From Paenibacillus alba (GTDB lineage: Bacteria; Bacillota; Bacilli; Paenibacillales; NBRC-103111), in assembly GCF_013204855.1 (NCBI RefSeq), contig NZ_JABMKZ010000002.1:558001-622000 (forward strand): a stretch of 64,000 nt of DNA, in the 5' to 3' direction. The notes under the pieces are model-generated. The model was not told where the DNA came from. It searched no databases and saw only the letters and a program-made list of their open reading frames with translations. Positions 26,584 through 34,624 of this stretch are shown here, in pieces. How positions within the stretch are numbered: the stretch's first letter is position 1; each line of letters opens with the position of its first letter. A program made the position numbers and the translations under genes.

Positions 26584-27327
26584 CTATTTCAGCGTCATTT
26601 CCCTAGTGAACCAAAGCTTATAGCTCAGCATGCTGAGAATAATGCTTGTGATGGCAGCAGCGGCGGTGAAAGCAAACAAAATCAAAATCTGATAGCGCAC
26701 CGCCTCTACCGGATTGGCGCCAGCGATAATCATGCCCGTCATCATGCCAGGCAGTTGAACGAGTCCTACCGTCTTCATCCCGTCAATCGTTGGGATCATG
26801 CTGGCCTTCACAGAGCGCTGCAGCGCCTGCTGTATGGCTTGTCTTACGGTTGAGCCCAGCGCCAGCAGCGCCTCGATCTCTTCCTTGGAGGAAGCGACCT
26901 CACGGTTCATTTGATTCAAAAACAAACCACAAACGATCATGGAACTGCCTATCGTCATTCCGCTGATCGGAATAATAAACTGGGTCGTTGGCTTAATGAT
27001 TCCCAGCCCCAGCATCAGCGTCAGCGTCAAAACCTCCGTTACGGCAATAGAAGCCGCCACCCGCCAATGAATACCTTGCAAACCCTCGCCACGCTTGCCT
27101 GCGTTGTGTGTGGCAATTAAGATCATAATGGCAATGATGATACCTATGAGTGCTATATTTTCTGTTTTAAACACATAATGGAGGACGTATCCAATAAATA
27201 ACAACTGCAAGGAGCCCCGAATTGTACCTAGCGCAATATCTTTCTCCAGCCCTAGCTTTTGCCATTTCGATAAAGCGATCGTAATCATGACAAAGGTCAG
27301 CGTAAAGCCCAAAGCTACTGTTGACAT
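26584..27327 (-). CDS. ABC transporter permease, FetB-like (UPF0014)
   Basis: A 247-residue membrane protein with about seven helices, of the FetB/YbbM (UPF0014) family. Family segments are ATHNAGKRGEGL (~96), ISGMTIGSSMIVCGLFLNQM (~138), EIEALLALGSTVRQAIQQAL (~165) and GLVQLPGMMTGMIIAGANP (~199). E. coli FetAB is reported to export iron and aid resistance to oxidative stress; the same role here is inference. The start overlaps the end of the ATP-binding gene by 13 bp, indicating one operon. Confidence 0.87.
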   Translation of the reverse strand: MSTVALGFTLTFVMITIALSKWQKLGLEKDIALGTIRGSLQLLFIGYVLHYVFKTENIALIGIIIAIMILIATHNAGKRGEGLQGIHWRVAASIAVTEVLTLTLMLGLGIIKPTTQFIIPISGMTIGSSMIVCGLFLNQMNREVASSKEEIEALLALGSTVRQAIQQALQRSVKASMIPTIDGMKTVGLVQLPGMMTGMIIAGANPVEAVRYQILILFAFTAAAAITSIILSMLSYKLWFTREMTLK

Positions 27328-28052
27328 GCAGAATCGTCCCCCTTCTCAACATCTTCGGAAGGCGTTTTTTCGACTATGTCCTCCATCCGAGCTTCCGCCA
27401 AAACACCACTGTCCAAATGCCAGAAGCGGTTGCCGATTCGACGAGCTTGCTCCTGTTCATGAGTGACCCAAATGATCCCTTTCCCCTGTTCATGGTGCCA
27501 TTTCATCAATGTGGCTTCTACCGCCTGTTTACTTTGCGAATCGAGGGCAGACGTAGCCTCATCAAGGAGCAGAATATCGGACTTCAGCAGCATAGATCGG
27601 ACAAGCTGAACCCGCTGCTTCTGGCCTCCTGACAATTCTGCCGCTTTCTGAGACCAATCCAGATCATTAAGCCCTACTTGATCCATCAAGCTTTCCGCTG
27701 CCTGTTGATCAAACGTCGTCTGATGAAGCTTGCTTACGATAGCCAGATTATCCTTAATAGTTGCAGGCAGCATTGTTGGCTGCTGAGGAACGTAACATAC
27801 CCGCTTCCGCCACTCTGTGGGACCCCAGTCAACTGTCTGTTTGCCGTGAAGTATTAGCTGACCGCCATCTTTGCTTTCTAACGTGGCCATAACCCGAAGC
27901 AAGGTACTCTTGCCCTGACCGGATGGTCCGAGAATGATGACGCGATCCTGAGGCGATACTTCCGCGCTAATGTGGTCAAACAAAGGCGCTTCACCGCCAT
28001 TCGGGTGCTTCTTATGTAAATGCTCAATTATGAAAATAGCGGACAGAACCAT
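27315..28052 (-). CDS. ABC transporter ATP-binding protein, FetA-like
   Basis: A 245-residue ABC ATPase. Walker A is GPSGQGKSTLL (~38-48), the Q-loop is in CYVPQQPTM, the signature is LSGGQKQRVQL (~143), and Walker B is ILLLDEATSALD (~162), followed by the H-loop VTHEQEQ. It is cotranscribed with, and overlaps, the UPF0014 permease, the standard arrangement of FetAB-type two-gene transporters. A 30-residue acidic tail follows the domain. It diverges from panD across 170 bp. Confidence 0.9.
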   Translation of the reverse strand: MVLSAIFIIEHLHKKHPNGGEAPLFDHISAEVSPQDRVIILGPSGQGKSTLLRVMATLESKDGGQLILHGKQTVDWGPTEWRKRVCYVPQQPTMLPATIKDNLAIVSKLHQTTFDQQAAESLMDQVGLNDLDWSQKAAELSGGQKQRVQLVRSMLLKSDILLLDEATSALDSQSKQAVEATLMKWHHEQGKGIIWVTHEQEQARRIGNRFWHLDSGVLAEARMEDIVEKTPSEDVEKGDDSACQQ

Positions 28053-28222
28053 TCACTCCTTTTTTTCGTCGCAACTTATGATTCTTAAGTATATCACAGC
28101 ATTAATTGGAGCGTGACACGAAACTATTTTCATCAAATCAGGGTTTACACCTAAACCAGAAGGCAGCAAATTATCATAAGCTGATATGAACAACCTATGT
28201 GATCATAAAGGAGCTACTGCTT

Positions 28223-28624
28223 ATGCAGCGTTTAATGTGTAAAGGGAAGATCCACCGCGCGACAGTAACGGAAGCCGATCTGAATTATGTTGGAAGCATT
28301 ACGATAGATCGACTGCTCATGCAAAAAGCGAATATTTACCCTTATGAAATGGTTCAAATTACAAGCCTTCGCAATGCTACAAGATGGAAAACTTACGCCA
28401 TTCCTGCGCCTGAGGGCAGCGGTAAAATTGGCTTGAACGGGCCTCCAGCACACTTGTTCGCACCTGGCGATCTTGTCATCATACTCAGTCTAGGACTCAT
28501 GAATGAAACGGAAATCAGTCTATTAAAGCCGCAGGTGGTTTTCGTTGATGAAAACAATCACTTCCTTCGAGTAGAAGAGCATGATGTCATCATCGCTGAG
28601 CAAGAGGTGAAGCCATATGAGTAG
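28223..28624 (+). CDS. panD: Aspartate 1-decarboxylase proenzyme
   Basis: A 133-residue pyruvoyl enzyme that decarboxylates aspartate to beta-alanine for pantothenate and CoA. Counting from ATG 28223, the expected residues fall exactly in place: Lys9 and the self-cleavage pair Gly24-Ser25 (NYVGSITID). This fixes the start, which has AAAGGAG 9 bases upstream. panB and panC are not nearby. The gene instead overlaps an ATP-grasp gene by 8 bp and is followed by a threonine-synthase-like gene, an unusual setting for panD. Confidence 0.93.
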   Translation: MQRLMCKGKIHRATVTEADLNYVGSITIDRLLMQKANIYPYEMVQITSLRNATRWKTYAIPAPEGSGKIGLNGPPAHLFAPGDLVIILSLGLMNETEISLLKPQVVFVDENNHFLRVEEHDVIIAEQEVKPYE

Positions 28625-29390
28625 TTTAAGCACTAGCAAATGGACGAAGTACAAGCTTCTCCGCAAATCCTCTGAGCTCAAGATGTATCTTCCGGAAACG
28701 GCCTGGCTGAAAGAGAGTTCCTTCTCGCGTATGCTCAAGAAATACCGAGAAATCATTGTTAAGCCAACCGGCAGCTATGGCGGCAATGGCGTTATCCGAA
28801 TTAGACAAACCGACCTAGCAACGTATGAAGTTCAAGACGGAGCTAAGAAAAAAAGCTTCACGGACAAATCCAAGCTAGTTGCTTTTGTGAAAAAAAAGGC
28901 CAAAAAAAATCACATTGTACAACAGCGCATACCGCTGGCTACCGTGAATGGGCGTCCTTTTGATATGCGGGTCATGGTGCAGCGTCGTCCAGGATCGCCT
29001 TGGCAAGTGACCGGCAAGCTGGCCAAAGTCGCCGGAGCCGGCTTCATTGTCACGAATATTCGCATGAGCAGTGGGAAGGTGGTTACAGTGGAACATGCTC
29101 TCAAGAAATCAGAACTGAGCAGCATCAATGCCAATGATCTCCTTGCTCAATTGGATAAAGTCGCTTTACGAAGCGCTGCACAATTGGGTCCTTCCTATCG
29201 CTGGGTGGATACGATGGGAATTGATATGGCGTTTGACAAGAAGGGCAATGTTTGGATTATCGAGGTTAATTTCACACCCATGCTGGAGTTGTTTTTGAAG
29301 CTGAAAGATAAATCTATGTTTCGTAAAATCAAATCTTTTCATAGATCTTCGAACTCTCATTCGGGAATAAAGAGTCGGTATCACAAATAA
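28617..29390 (+). CDS. YheC/YheD family ATP-grasp protein
   Basis: A 257-residue protein related to the YheC/YheD family (in B. subtilis, spore coat-associated). Recognisable ATP-grasp elements are IIVKPTGSYGGNGVIRIR (~43-60, nucleotide-binding Lys and glycine loop), VQQRIPLA and PFDMRVMVQRR (~101-125), and the metal-binding end WVDTMGIDMAFD...VWIIEVNFTP (~198-222). It appears shorter than the YheC/YheD proteins I know. ATP-grasp enzymes join carboxylates to amines or thiols; the substrate here is unknown. The ATG overlaps the panD end, so the two are translationally coupled. Confidence 0.75.
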   Translation: MSSLSTSKWTKYKLLRKSSELKMYLPETAWLKESSFSRMLKKYREIIVKPTGSYGGNGVIRIRQTDLATYEVQDGAKKKSFTDKSKLVAFVKKKAKKNHIVQQRIPLATVNGRPFDMRVMVQRRPGSPWQVTGKLAKVAGAGFIVTNIRMSSGKVVTVEHALKKSELSSINANDLLAQLDKVALRSAAQLGPSYRWVDTMGIDMAFDKKGNVWIIEVNFTPMLELFLKLKDKSMFRKIKSFHRSSNSHSGIKSRYHK

Positions 29391-29403
29391 AGGAGGCCCG
29401 GAG

Positions 29404-30618
29404 ATGAACCGATTGGGTCTTTATTGCTCACGCTGTTCTGCAAAACTCCCCTTTCGATATGTTGAGATGAGATGCGATTGTGGAGGAACACTGTTAGTCG
29501 ACTACGACCTGGAGTGTATAGGCAGAACTTTCAAGAAGGAAGATTTACTGACACGCTACCCATCCATGTGGAGATACAAAGATTTGCTTCCTGTGAGCAA
29601 CCCCGATTGTATCATCACCCTAGGCGAAGGCTGGACGCCGCTCGTTCGCTTGAAGACATGGGAGCAGAAGCTGCCCATTGGGCAGCTATGGCTCAAAAGA
29701 GAAGAGCAAAATCCAACAGGAAGCTTCAAATCCCGAGGATTCTCCGTTGCTGTTTCGCTTCTTAAGGAATCTGGCAGGACCAAAGCAGCCGTTCCTTCCA
29801 ATGGCAACGCCGCCAGCGCTTTAGCGGCTTACGCCGGTTACGCAGGCATAGAAGCTTCTGTCTTTATTCCGCTGGATTGCCCGCCGCTCATCATAGAGGA
29901 GTGTCCCCTCTATGGGGCAGCCACTTACCTCGTGGATGGATTCATCCATGATGCAGCGGCCATAATTGAAGCAGGCAAGCACGAACAGGGGTGGATCAAT
30001 GTAGGAACATTGAAAGAGCCTGGTCGTGTTGAAGGCAAAAAAACGATGGGACTTGAGCTTGCCGAGCAGCTAAGCTGGAAATTCCCCGACGTTATTATTT
30101 ATCCCACCGGCGGCGGTTCAGGCATTATTGGCATGTGGAAAGCCTATCACGAGTTGAAAGCACTTCACTGGATTGACGGGCCTATGCCAAGGTTCGTCTG
30201 CGTACAGGAAGAAGGCTGTCAGCCCATCGTGGATGGCTTGGCTGCGTTGAATCAAGCTGCAACTGCTCAGGCAGTTACTGCTATTGCCAATCCGACAGGT
30301 ATGAGAGTGCCGAATCCGCCTGATTTAGCGCTGATTCTTTCTATTATTGCGGAGAGCGGAGGAACCGCCATCGCCTTGTCCAAAAGCCAAATAGCAGAGG
30401 CCACGCAGACTTTAGGCTCGCAAGGCATCTCCTCGTCACCGGAAGGATCGGCCACTTGGGCAGGACTGCTTGCTCTCTGTGACAGCGGTTGGCTGCTGCC
30501 ATCTGACTCTGTTGTGCTGTTTAATACTTCACATGCCATGAAATATGCTAAGTTCACGTCAAGCTCATCGCTACCGACGATTCGAACGTATGAGGATTAC
30601 CGCAGCTTGAATAAATAA
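29404..30618 (+). CDS. Threonine synthase-like PLP enzyme
   Basis: A 404-residue fold-type II PLP enzyme. The N-terminal zinc-ribbon-like segment has CSRC (~8) and CDCGG (~24). LGEGWTPLVRL (~75) precedes the PLP lysine in NPTGSFKSRG (~103-112). SNGNAASALAAYAG (~127) and the phosphate loop YPTGGGSGIIG (~232) complete the site. It would convert O-phosphohomoserine to threonine, but the setting (13 bp after the ATP-grasp gene, behind panD, no hom or thrB) leaves another beta/gamma-replacement role open. The ribosome binding site is AAAGGAGG. A terminator follows. Confidence 0.83.
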   Translation: MNRLGLYCSRCSAKLPFRYVEMRCDCGGTLLVDYDLECIGRTFKKEDLLTRYPSMWRYKDLLPVSNPDCIITLGEGWTPLVRLKTWEQKLPIGQLWLKREEQNPTGSFKSRGFSVAVSLLKESGRTKAAVPSNGNAASALAAYAGYAGIEASVFIPLDCPPLIIEECPLYGAATYLVDGFIHDAAAIIEAGKHEQGWINVGTLKEPGRVEGKKTMGLELAEQLSWKFPDVIIYPTGGGSGIIGMWKAYHELKALHWIDGPMPRFVCVQEEGCQPIVDGLAALNQAATAQAVTAIANPTGMRVPNPPDLALILSIIAESGGTAIALSKSQIAEATQTLGSQGISSSPEGSATWAGLLALCDSGWLLPSDSVVLFNTSHAMKYAKFTSSSSLPTIRTYEDYRSLNK

Positions 30619-30654
30619 CAAGCGGCTGGCTTTCTCTTCCGCACAATCTGCATA

Positions 30655-30709
30655 AACAAAAAGGGCTGTCCTCGAGTAGGTTTAACTACTTCTGGACAGC
30701 CCCTTGTTT
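30655..30709. terminator. Bidirectional terminator after threonine synthase-like gene
   Basis: GGGCTGTCC pairs with GGACAGCCC, with inner pairing GTAG/CTAC, an A-run on the left and a T-rich right end. It separates convergent genes. Confidence 0.85.
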
Positions 30710-30717
30710 CATAATCC

Positions 30718-31347
30718 TTATTGACCTAAATTATTTTCTTCATATAAACGATACATCGCTTGAATGAGCGGCTCAGCCGGATCGCGATTTAGTAAATATA
30801 ACGTCATTAAATATTGCAAAGGCAGTGCACAAGTATTGTTGCCATCCTGGACGGCTACGAAACCTGCTTCAAGAACAGGGCCATGTTCTTCATGAAGCTC
30901 CAGGTCTACATAGATCTTCTGATCCGGGAACTCCTCGCGTACAGTTGAAGCACAGTAAGGAACAATATGTTTATCCAGCAAATCCTTCGCTTCGTCTTCT
31001 GTCTGCGGAGGATTCGGCAGCGGATGGTTGTCAGGACTTCTAAGCAAATCTACAAAGAAAGATGAAAGCCAAAGCCCTGCATTCGGATTCGTCTGGAAGT
31101 TTCTCATAATTTCATTCAAGAAAAATCCGCAGGATGTGGACTTCTCATCTTTGTTCAGCGTAAAAGCAAACATTGGTCCATAAGTCGGGTTATTTCCGAT
31201 TTGACCATCCACTTCATATTCAGGGAATTGCTCTTTCATTACTTCTTGAATGTGTTGAAACCAAGTCATAATGATTTGGGCTTGTTCGCGTTCCTGATCT
31301 TGTTCGTTTACTTCTTCCGCTTGTGTTTCGATATCTTTTTCTGTCAT
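30718..31347 (-). CDS. Unknown cytosolic protein with two tandem repeats
   Basis: I do not recognise this 209-residue acidic protein. It has a charged N-terminus (~1-25, EEVNEQDQEREQ), then two similar ~75-residue halves. The first runs from EQFPEYEVDG through GPMFAFTL and CGFFLNEIMRNF to WLSSFFVDLL. The second runs from EEFPDQKIYV through GPVLEAGF and CALPLQYLMTLYLL to LIQAMYRLYEE. No signal peptide or membrane segment is seen. ATG 31347 has CAGGAGG 11 bases upstream; ATG 31371 is an alternative but lies over that site. It is 119 bp downstream of argS on the same strand. Confidence 0.7.
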   Translation of the reverse strand: MTEKDIETQAEEVNEQDQEREQAQIIMTWFQHIQEVMKEQFPEYEVDGQIGNNPTYGPMFAFTLNKDEKSTSCGFFLNEIMRNFQTNPNAGLWLSSFFVDLLRSPDNHPLPNPPQTEDEAKDLLDKHIVPYCASTVREEFPDQKIYVDLELHEEHGPVLEAGFVAVQDGNNTCALPLQYLMTLYLLNRDPAEPLIQAMYRLYEENNLGQ

Positions 31348-31489
31348 TGTGGTAAAAGCCTCCTGAATCATTCATATTGGCACGAATATTCTTATTGTAC
31401 CGCATTTGTTTCAGATCAGAAAGCTATTGTTGTATTTTTACAGATGAAACCGGATTAACTCTGATGTGAACTTCAGTGATTCGAGCGCA

Positions 31490-33376
31490 CTATAGCCGAT
31501 TTGGGGTTGGCATCCCCAACAGCTCGAGTGCTTGATGAAGCGTTTGTTTGTAGATTTGGGTAATCCACAGACGGTGGCGAATGCTCGCCTCACTGCCCTT
31601 CAGAACCGGGCATGCGCTGTAGAAGTGGTTGAAAAGAGCAGCCAGCTCAAACGCATAATGACAAATTAAGCTAGGCGCCAATTGTTGAATAGCTGCGGCC
31701 AAAGTCTCCGGCCAGTAAGCGATATGCCTTAACAACGGGTACTCCTGCTCCTCCAGCAAATTCACATTGAAGTCAGGCTCCAAATGCTGCACGCGAGCAT
31801 CCTTCTTCGCTTTATCCAAGATGCTATTGGCCCTGCTGTAGGCATAAAGCAAATAAACTCCCGTATTCCCCGTTACTTCCGTCGCCTGATCCAAGTCAAA
31901 AATCACTTCCGTTTGCAGCTGATACTTCAGCAAATAATAACGAATGGATGCCGCTGCAATTGTACGGCTGGAAATGCCCGTTTTCTTCGAACGCTTTACT
32001 TCAATTACGCTTTCCATACGATCCAGCAAATCGGCAACTTTGATTCCGATGCCTTGACGCCCAGACATCGCATAGGAGCTTTTGCCATCCGAGATAGTAA
32101 TACCAAGACCTGCTGCCGTATCCGGGCTCAAAGACACGACGCCATAGCTAACATGCTTAAGCTGGCTGGCTGCTTCCTCATAACCCAGCACTTGCAAGGC
32201 TAGCCTTACCATTTCTTGCGGGTATTGCTGGCGATGATCAATGACATTAATGACCATATCGGCATGTCCGATCTTTTTCTTACTGCCTTGAGATGAGGTT
32301 GACCACAGTCCTTCTCCCCATTTTTTGTAGACAAAATCATTGGAAAGCAGTCCAAATTTCCACAGATGATAAGCGATGTCCTTCGCTGTATAGGTTAAAA
32401 TTCCATTGGAACGCACAAGCACTTTATCCCCTTGATGCTCTGCGTTATCGAGGTCTGCAACCGCCTCATCCTCTCGGTTCTTGAGCACCCAACAACCTGC
32501 CAACTTTCCGTCTGCCACCTTGTGGAACATATCTGTTTGACTAAGCAATTCAAAAGTCGTATCCCAGAACCCTGCGTTGACAATACTGCTCTCCCAGACC
32601 AGCACATCGTACTGAATGCCGAATTGCTTCATTTCCTCCAATTGCTCGCGTACAATACGTTCAGCTACCAAATTTCCCATCCATGCCAGATTGGAATTTC
32701 CGCTTTCCAGAGCATGCAGGACAACAGCTCGCTGCTCCGCAAGCTCAGGTTGGCTTTTGTAAGCTTGATTGATCTTCGCATACGTTTCCCAGCAGAAATC
32801 ACCAAAGCGCTCGAAGCTTTCTTCAGTTCGTGTATGAAGGATACCGACTACCGTATCGGCCAGTTGATTGCCCAGATCATCAATATAGTTATGAACCTCG
32901 ACTTCATAACCCGCGTGAGCAAGGATTCGTGAAAGCGAATCACCGATACAGGAATTTCTCAAATGACCGACGTGGGCAGCTTTATTCGGGTTTATCGACG
33001 TATGTTCAATCAGCACCTTCGTGTTCTTGCCAATTCCGCCAAGGCTATGAGCAGCTTGCTCCGCCCTTTGAGCCCATATATCCCATGCCAGATAAAAGTT
33101 AAGAAAACCTGGCTGCACAGCTTCCACCTTACGGAAAAGTCCTTGAACCCGCCCATTCTTCTCCAAACGCACTTGTAAATCCTGGGCGATTTGCAAGGGG
33201 GCTCTGTGCACTATTTTGGCTAACTGCATCGCAATATTCGAACTGTAGTCACCATGCTCGAGGTGAGCTGGATGCTCGGTCAAGATGTTCAGTGTGGACG
33301 GACGTTCCATGCCGGACTCTTGGAGTATCGCCTGGACATGCTGGTCGATTTCGTTCATTAAAAGCTGCTGAATCAT
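31490..33376 (-). CDS. argS: Arginyl-tRNA synthetase (T-box controlled)
   Basis: A 628-residue class I synthetase. The N-terminal Arg-S domain is ~1-110. NPNKAAHVGHLRNSCIGDSL (~130) carries the HIGH-type motif as HVGH. The KMSKS-equivalent region reads YAMSGRQGIGIKV (~432), with Ala where the first Lys is often found. The C-terminal DALR anticodon-binding domain lies at ~500-628. It is somewhat longer than the usual ~560 residues. The T-box leader with terminator directly upstream shows control by uncharged tRNA-Arg. GGGGAGG lies 8 bases before the ATG. Confidence 0.93.
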   Translation of the reverse strand: MIQQLLMNEIDQHVQAILQESGMERPSTLNILTEHPAHLEHGDYSSNIAMQLAKIVHRAPLQIAQDLQVRLEKNGRVQGLFRKVEAVQPGFLNFYLAWDIWAQRAEQAAHSLGGIGKNTKVLIEHTSINPNKAAHVGHLRNSCIGDSLSRILAHAGYEVEVHNYIDDLGNQLADTVVGILHTRTEESFERFGDFCWETYAKINQAYKSQPELAEQRAVVLHALESGNSNLAWMGNLVAERIVREQLEEMKQFGIQYDVLVWESSIVNAGFWDTTFELLSQTDMFHKVADGKLAGCWVLKNREDEAVADLDNAEHQGDKVLVRSNGILTYTAKDIAYHLWKFGLLSNDFVYKKWGEGLWSTSSQGSKKKIGHADMVINVIDHRQQYPQEMVRLALQVLGYEEAASQLKHVSYGVVSLSPDTAAGLGITISDGKSSYAMSGRQGIGIKVADLLDRMESVIEVKRSKKTGISSRTIAAASIRYYLLKYQLQTEVIFDLDQATEVTGNTGVYLLYAYSRANSILDKAKKDARVQHLEPDFNVNLLEEQEYPLLRHIAYWPETLAAAIQQLAPSLICHYAFELAALFNHFYSACPVLKGSEASIRHRLWITQIYKQTLHQALELLGMPTPNRL

Positions 33377-33394
33377 CGAAATTTCCTCCCCTTT

Positions 33395-33666
33395 TTCATT
33401 TTTAGATGCAAAAAAGCCCCCGTCTCTAATAAGAGACGAGAGCTGTTCATTCCCGCGGTACCACTCTAAGTGTTAAATCTGCTGATTTAACCACTCCTAC
33501 GATAACGGCTTATGCCGGATCTCCCTACTGCTTGTTTCGGAAGACCATTTCCCAGACCCGCTTCGTTCTTGACATTCGTACCGGTTCCCACCACTTCCGG
33601 CTCGCTGCGACTGTCCGACAAGAACTACTGTCCTGTTCATTAATGTTCGTTATGCAATTTAGAATT
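33395..33666 (-). promoter_or_regulatory. T-box riboswitch leader of argS
   Basis: On the minus strand the leader contains AGCGAGCCGG...GGGAACCGG (stem I apical part), AGTA opposite GAA (specifier-loop motif) and the T-box AGAGTGGTACCGCGGG (33452-33467). The terminator hairpin AGCTCTCGTCTCT/AGAGACGGGGGCT with a T-run lies at 33410-33444. With GTTCTTG paired to CAAGAAC and GAC to GTC, the internal loop is GAAGCGG, making CGG (33558-33560, Arg) the likely specifier codon. Confidence 0.93.
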
Positions 33667-33672
33667 TACTGA

Positions 33673-33701
33673 ATATTACTGCAAGTCATCTCAATTGTCA
33701 A
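33673..33701 (-). promoter_or_regulatory. Sigma-A promoter of the argS T-box transcript
   Basis: The minus strand reads TTGACA (33696-33701), a 17-bp spacer, then TAATAT (33673-33678). The -35 box overlaps the stop codon of the upstream EamA transporter gene. Confidence 0.85.
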
Positions 33702-34564
33702 GAGGCAACGATTTTCATCATAAGAATACCAATAAGTGCTAAAGCTAATCCGGATTGCTCCAGCTTCGAGAATTTATCCTTCAGAATAAATCGCGTGTAC
33801 AGCAGGACGATCAGCACGTTGAGGGCGACGACCGCAGATACAAGCCCTGTTTTTCCATGCGCGAAGCCATGAATGATCAGAATCATGCCCACCACATTCG
33901 TAATGCCAACCCCCATGCCAATAAGAAAAGTTTGACGCTCTGACCATCTGGCAGAGGAAGGCGTCTTTGTGGGGTTTTGCAAGCGATCCTTCAACCACCA
34001 TAGTCCGAAGCAGCAAGTCCCCGTAGTGAACATGAAAAATAAGGTTGGAAATAGGGGCGCTCCCACAAGTGTTGTCCATTTACTGGATAAATCATTGCCG
34101 GCAAAAAGCAGCAAAGCCAACACGCCCCAGCCTGCGCCTTGTAAATTATTCAGGGTGATATCATTCGAATATCTCACAACCAAAATGCCAATGACGATAA
34201 CAACGAAAGCAAAAAATTGCATGAGATTAAGATGCTCGTTCCAAAGGAAATAAGCAAACACGACCACCACGACAGAGGGTAAGCCAGTGAGAATCGCAAC
34301 GAGCGAAGCTTTGCCGACCGCAAAGCCTTTGAACATACTCGCATTGGCGCCGAATGAGAAGAGCCCCATCTGTACGCCGATCAGAGCCGATGAAGTCCAA
34401 GCTTGCTTGAATATTAGGACACATACGATGCTGATGACCGCCCCCATGAAAAAGGTGCCGCATAGCAGCACGTTTCGATTCAATGATTGTTGACTGGTCC
34501 AATGATATAAAATCCCCCGCAGCCCAAAGCTCATAGCTGCAAGTACTGAAAATAAAAGCCACAT
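33698..34564 (-). CDS. DMT superfamily (EamA-type) transporter
   Basis: A 288-residue protein with ten predicted hydrophobic helices in two similar halves, as in EamA/RhaT-type drug/metabolite transporters. LTGLPSVVVVVFAYFLWNEH (~95) ends the first half in the usual family manner, and the second half repeats it in VSAVVALNVLIVLLYTRFIL (~240). The substrate is unknown. ATG 34564 is preferred (AAAGGGG 12 bases upstream), though a TTG and a GTG (34594) lie further upstream. The argS promoter begins inside its stop codon. Confidence 0.85.
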   Translation of the reverse strand: MWLLFSVLAAMSFGLRGILYHWTSQQSLNRNVLLCGTFFMGAVISIVCVLIFKQAWTSSALIGVQMGLFSFGANASMFKGFAVGKASLVAILTGLPSVVVVVFAYFLWNEHLNLMQFFAFVVIVIGILVVRYSNDITLNNLQGAGWGVLALLLFAGNDLSSKWTTLVGAPLFPTLFFMFTTGTCCFGLWWLKDRLQNPTKTPSSARWSERQTFLIGMGVGITNVVGMILIIHGFAHGKTGLVSAVVALNVLIVLLYTRFILKDKFSKLEQSGLALALIGILMMKIVAS

Positions 34565-34624
34565 GAAGATCAAATACCCCTTTCTTATGCGCACAAAGAT
34601 CGGGTTATTTTACCACAATCCACT

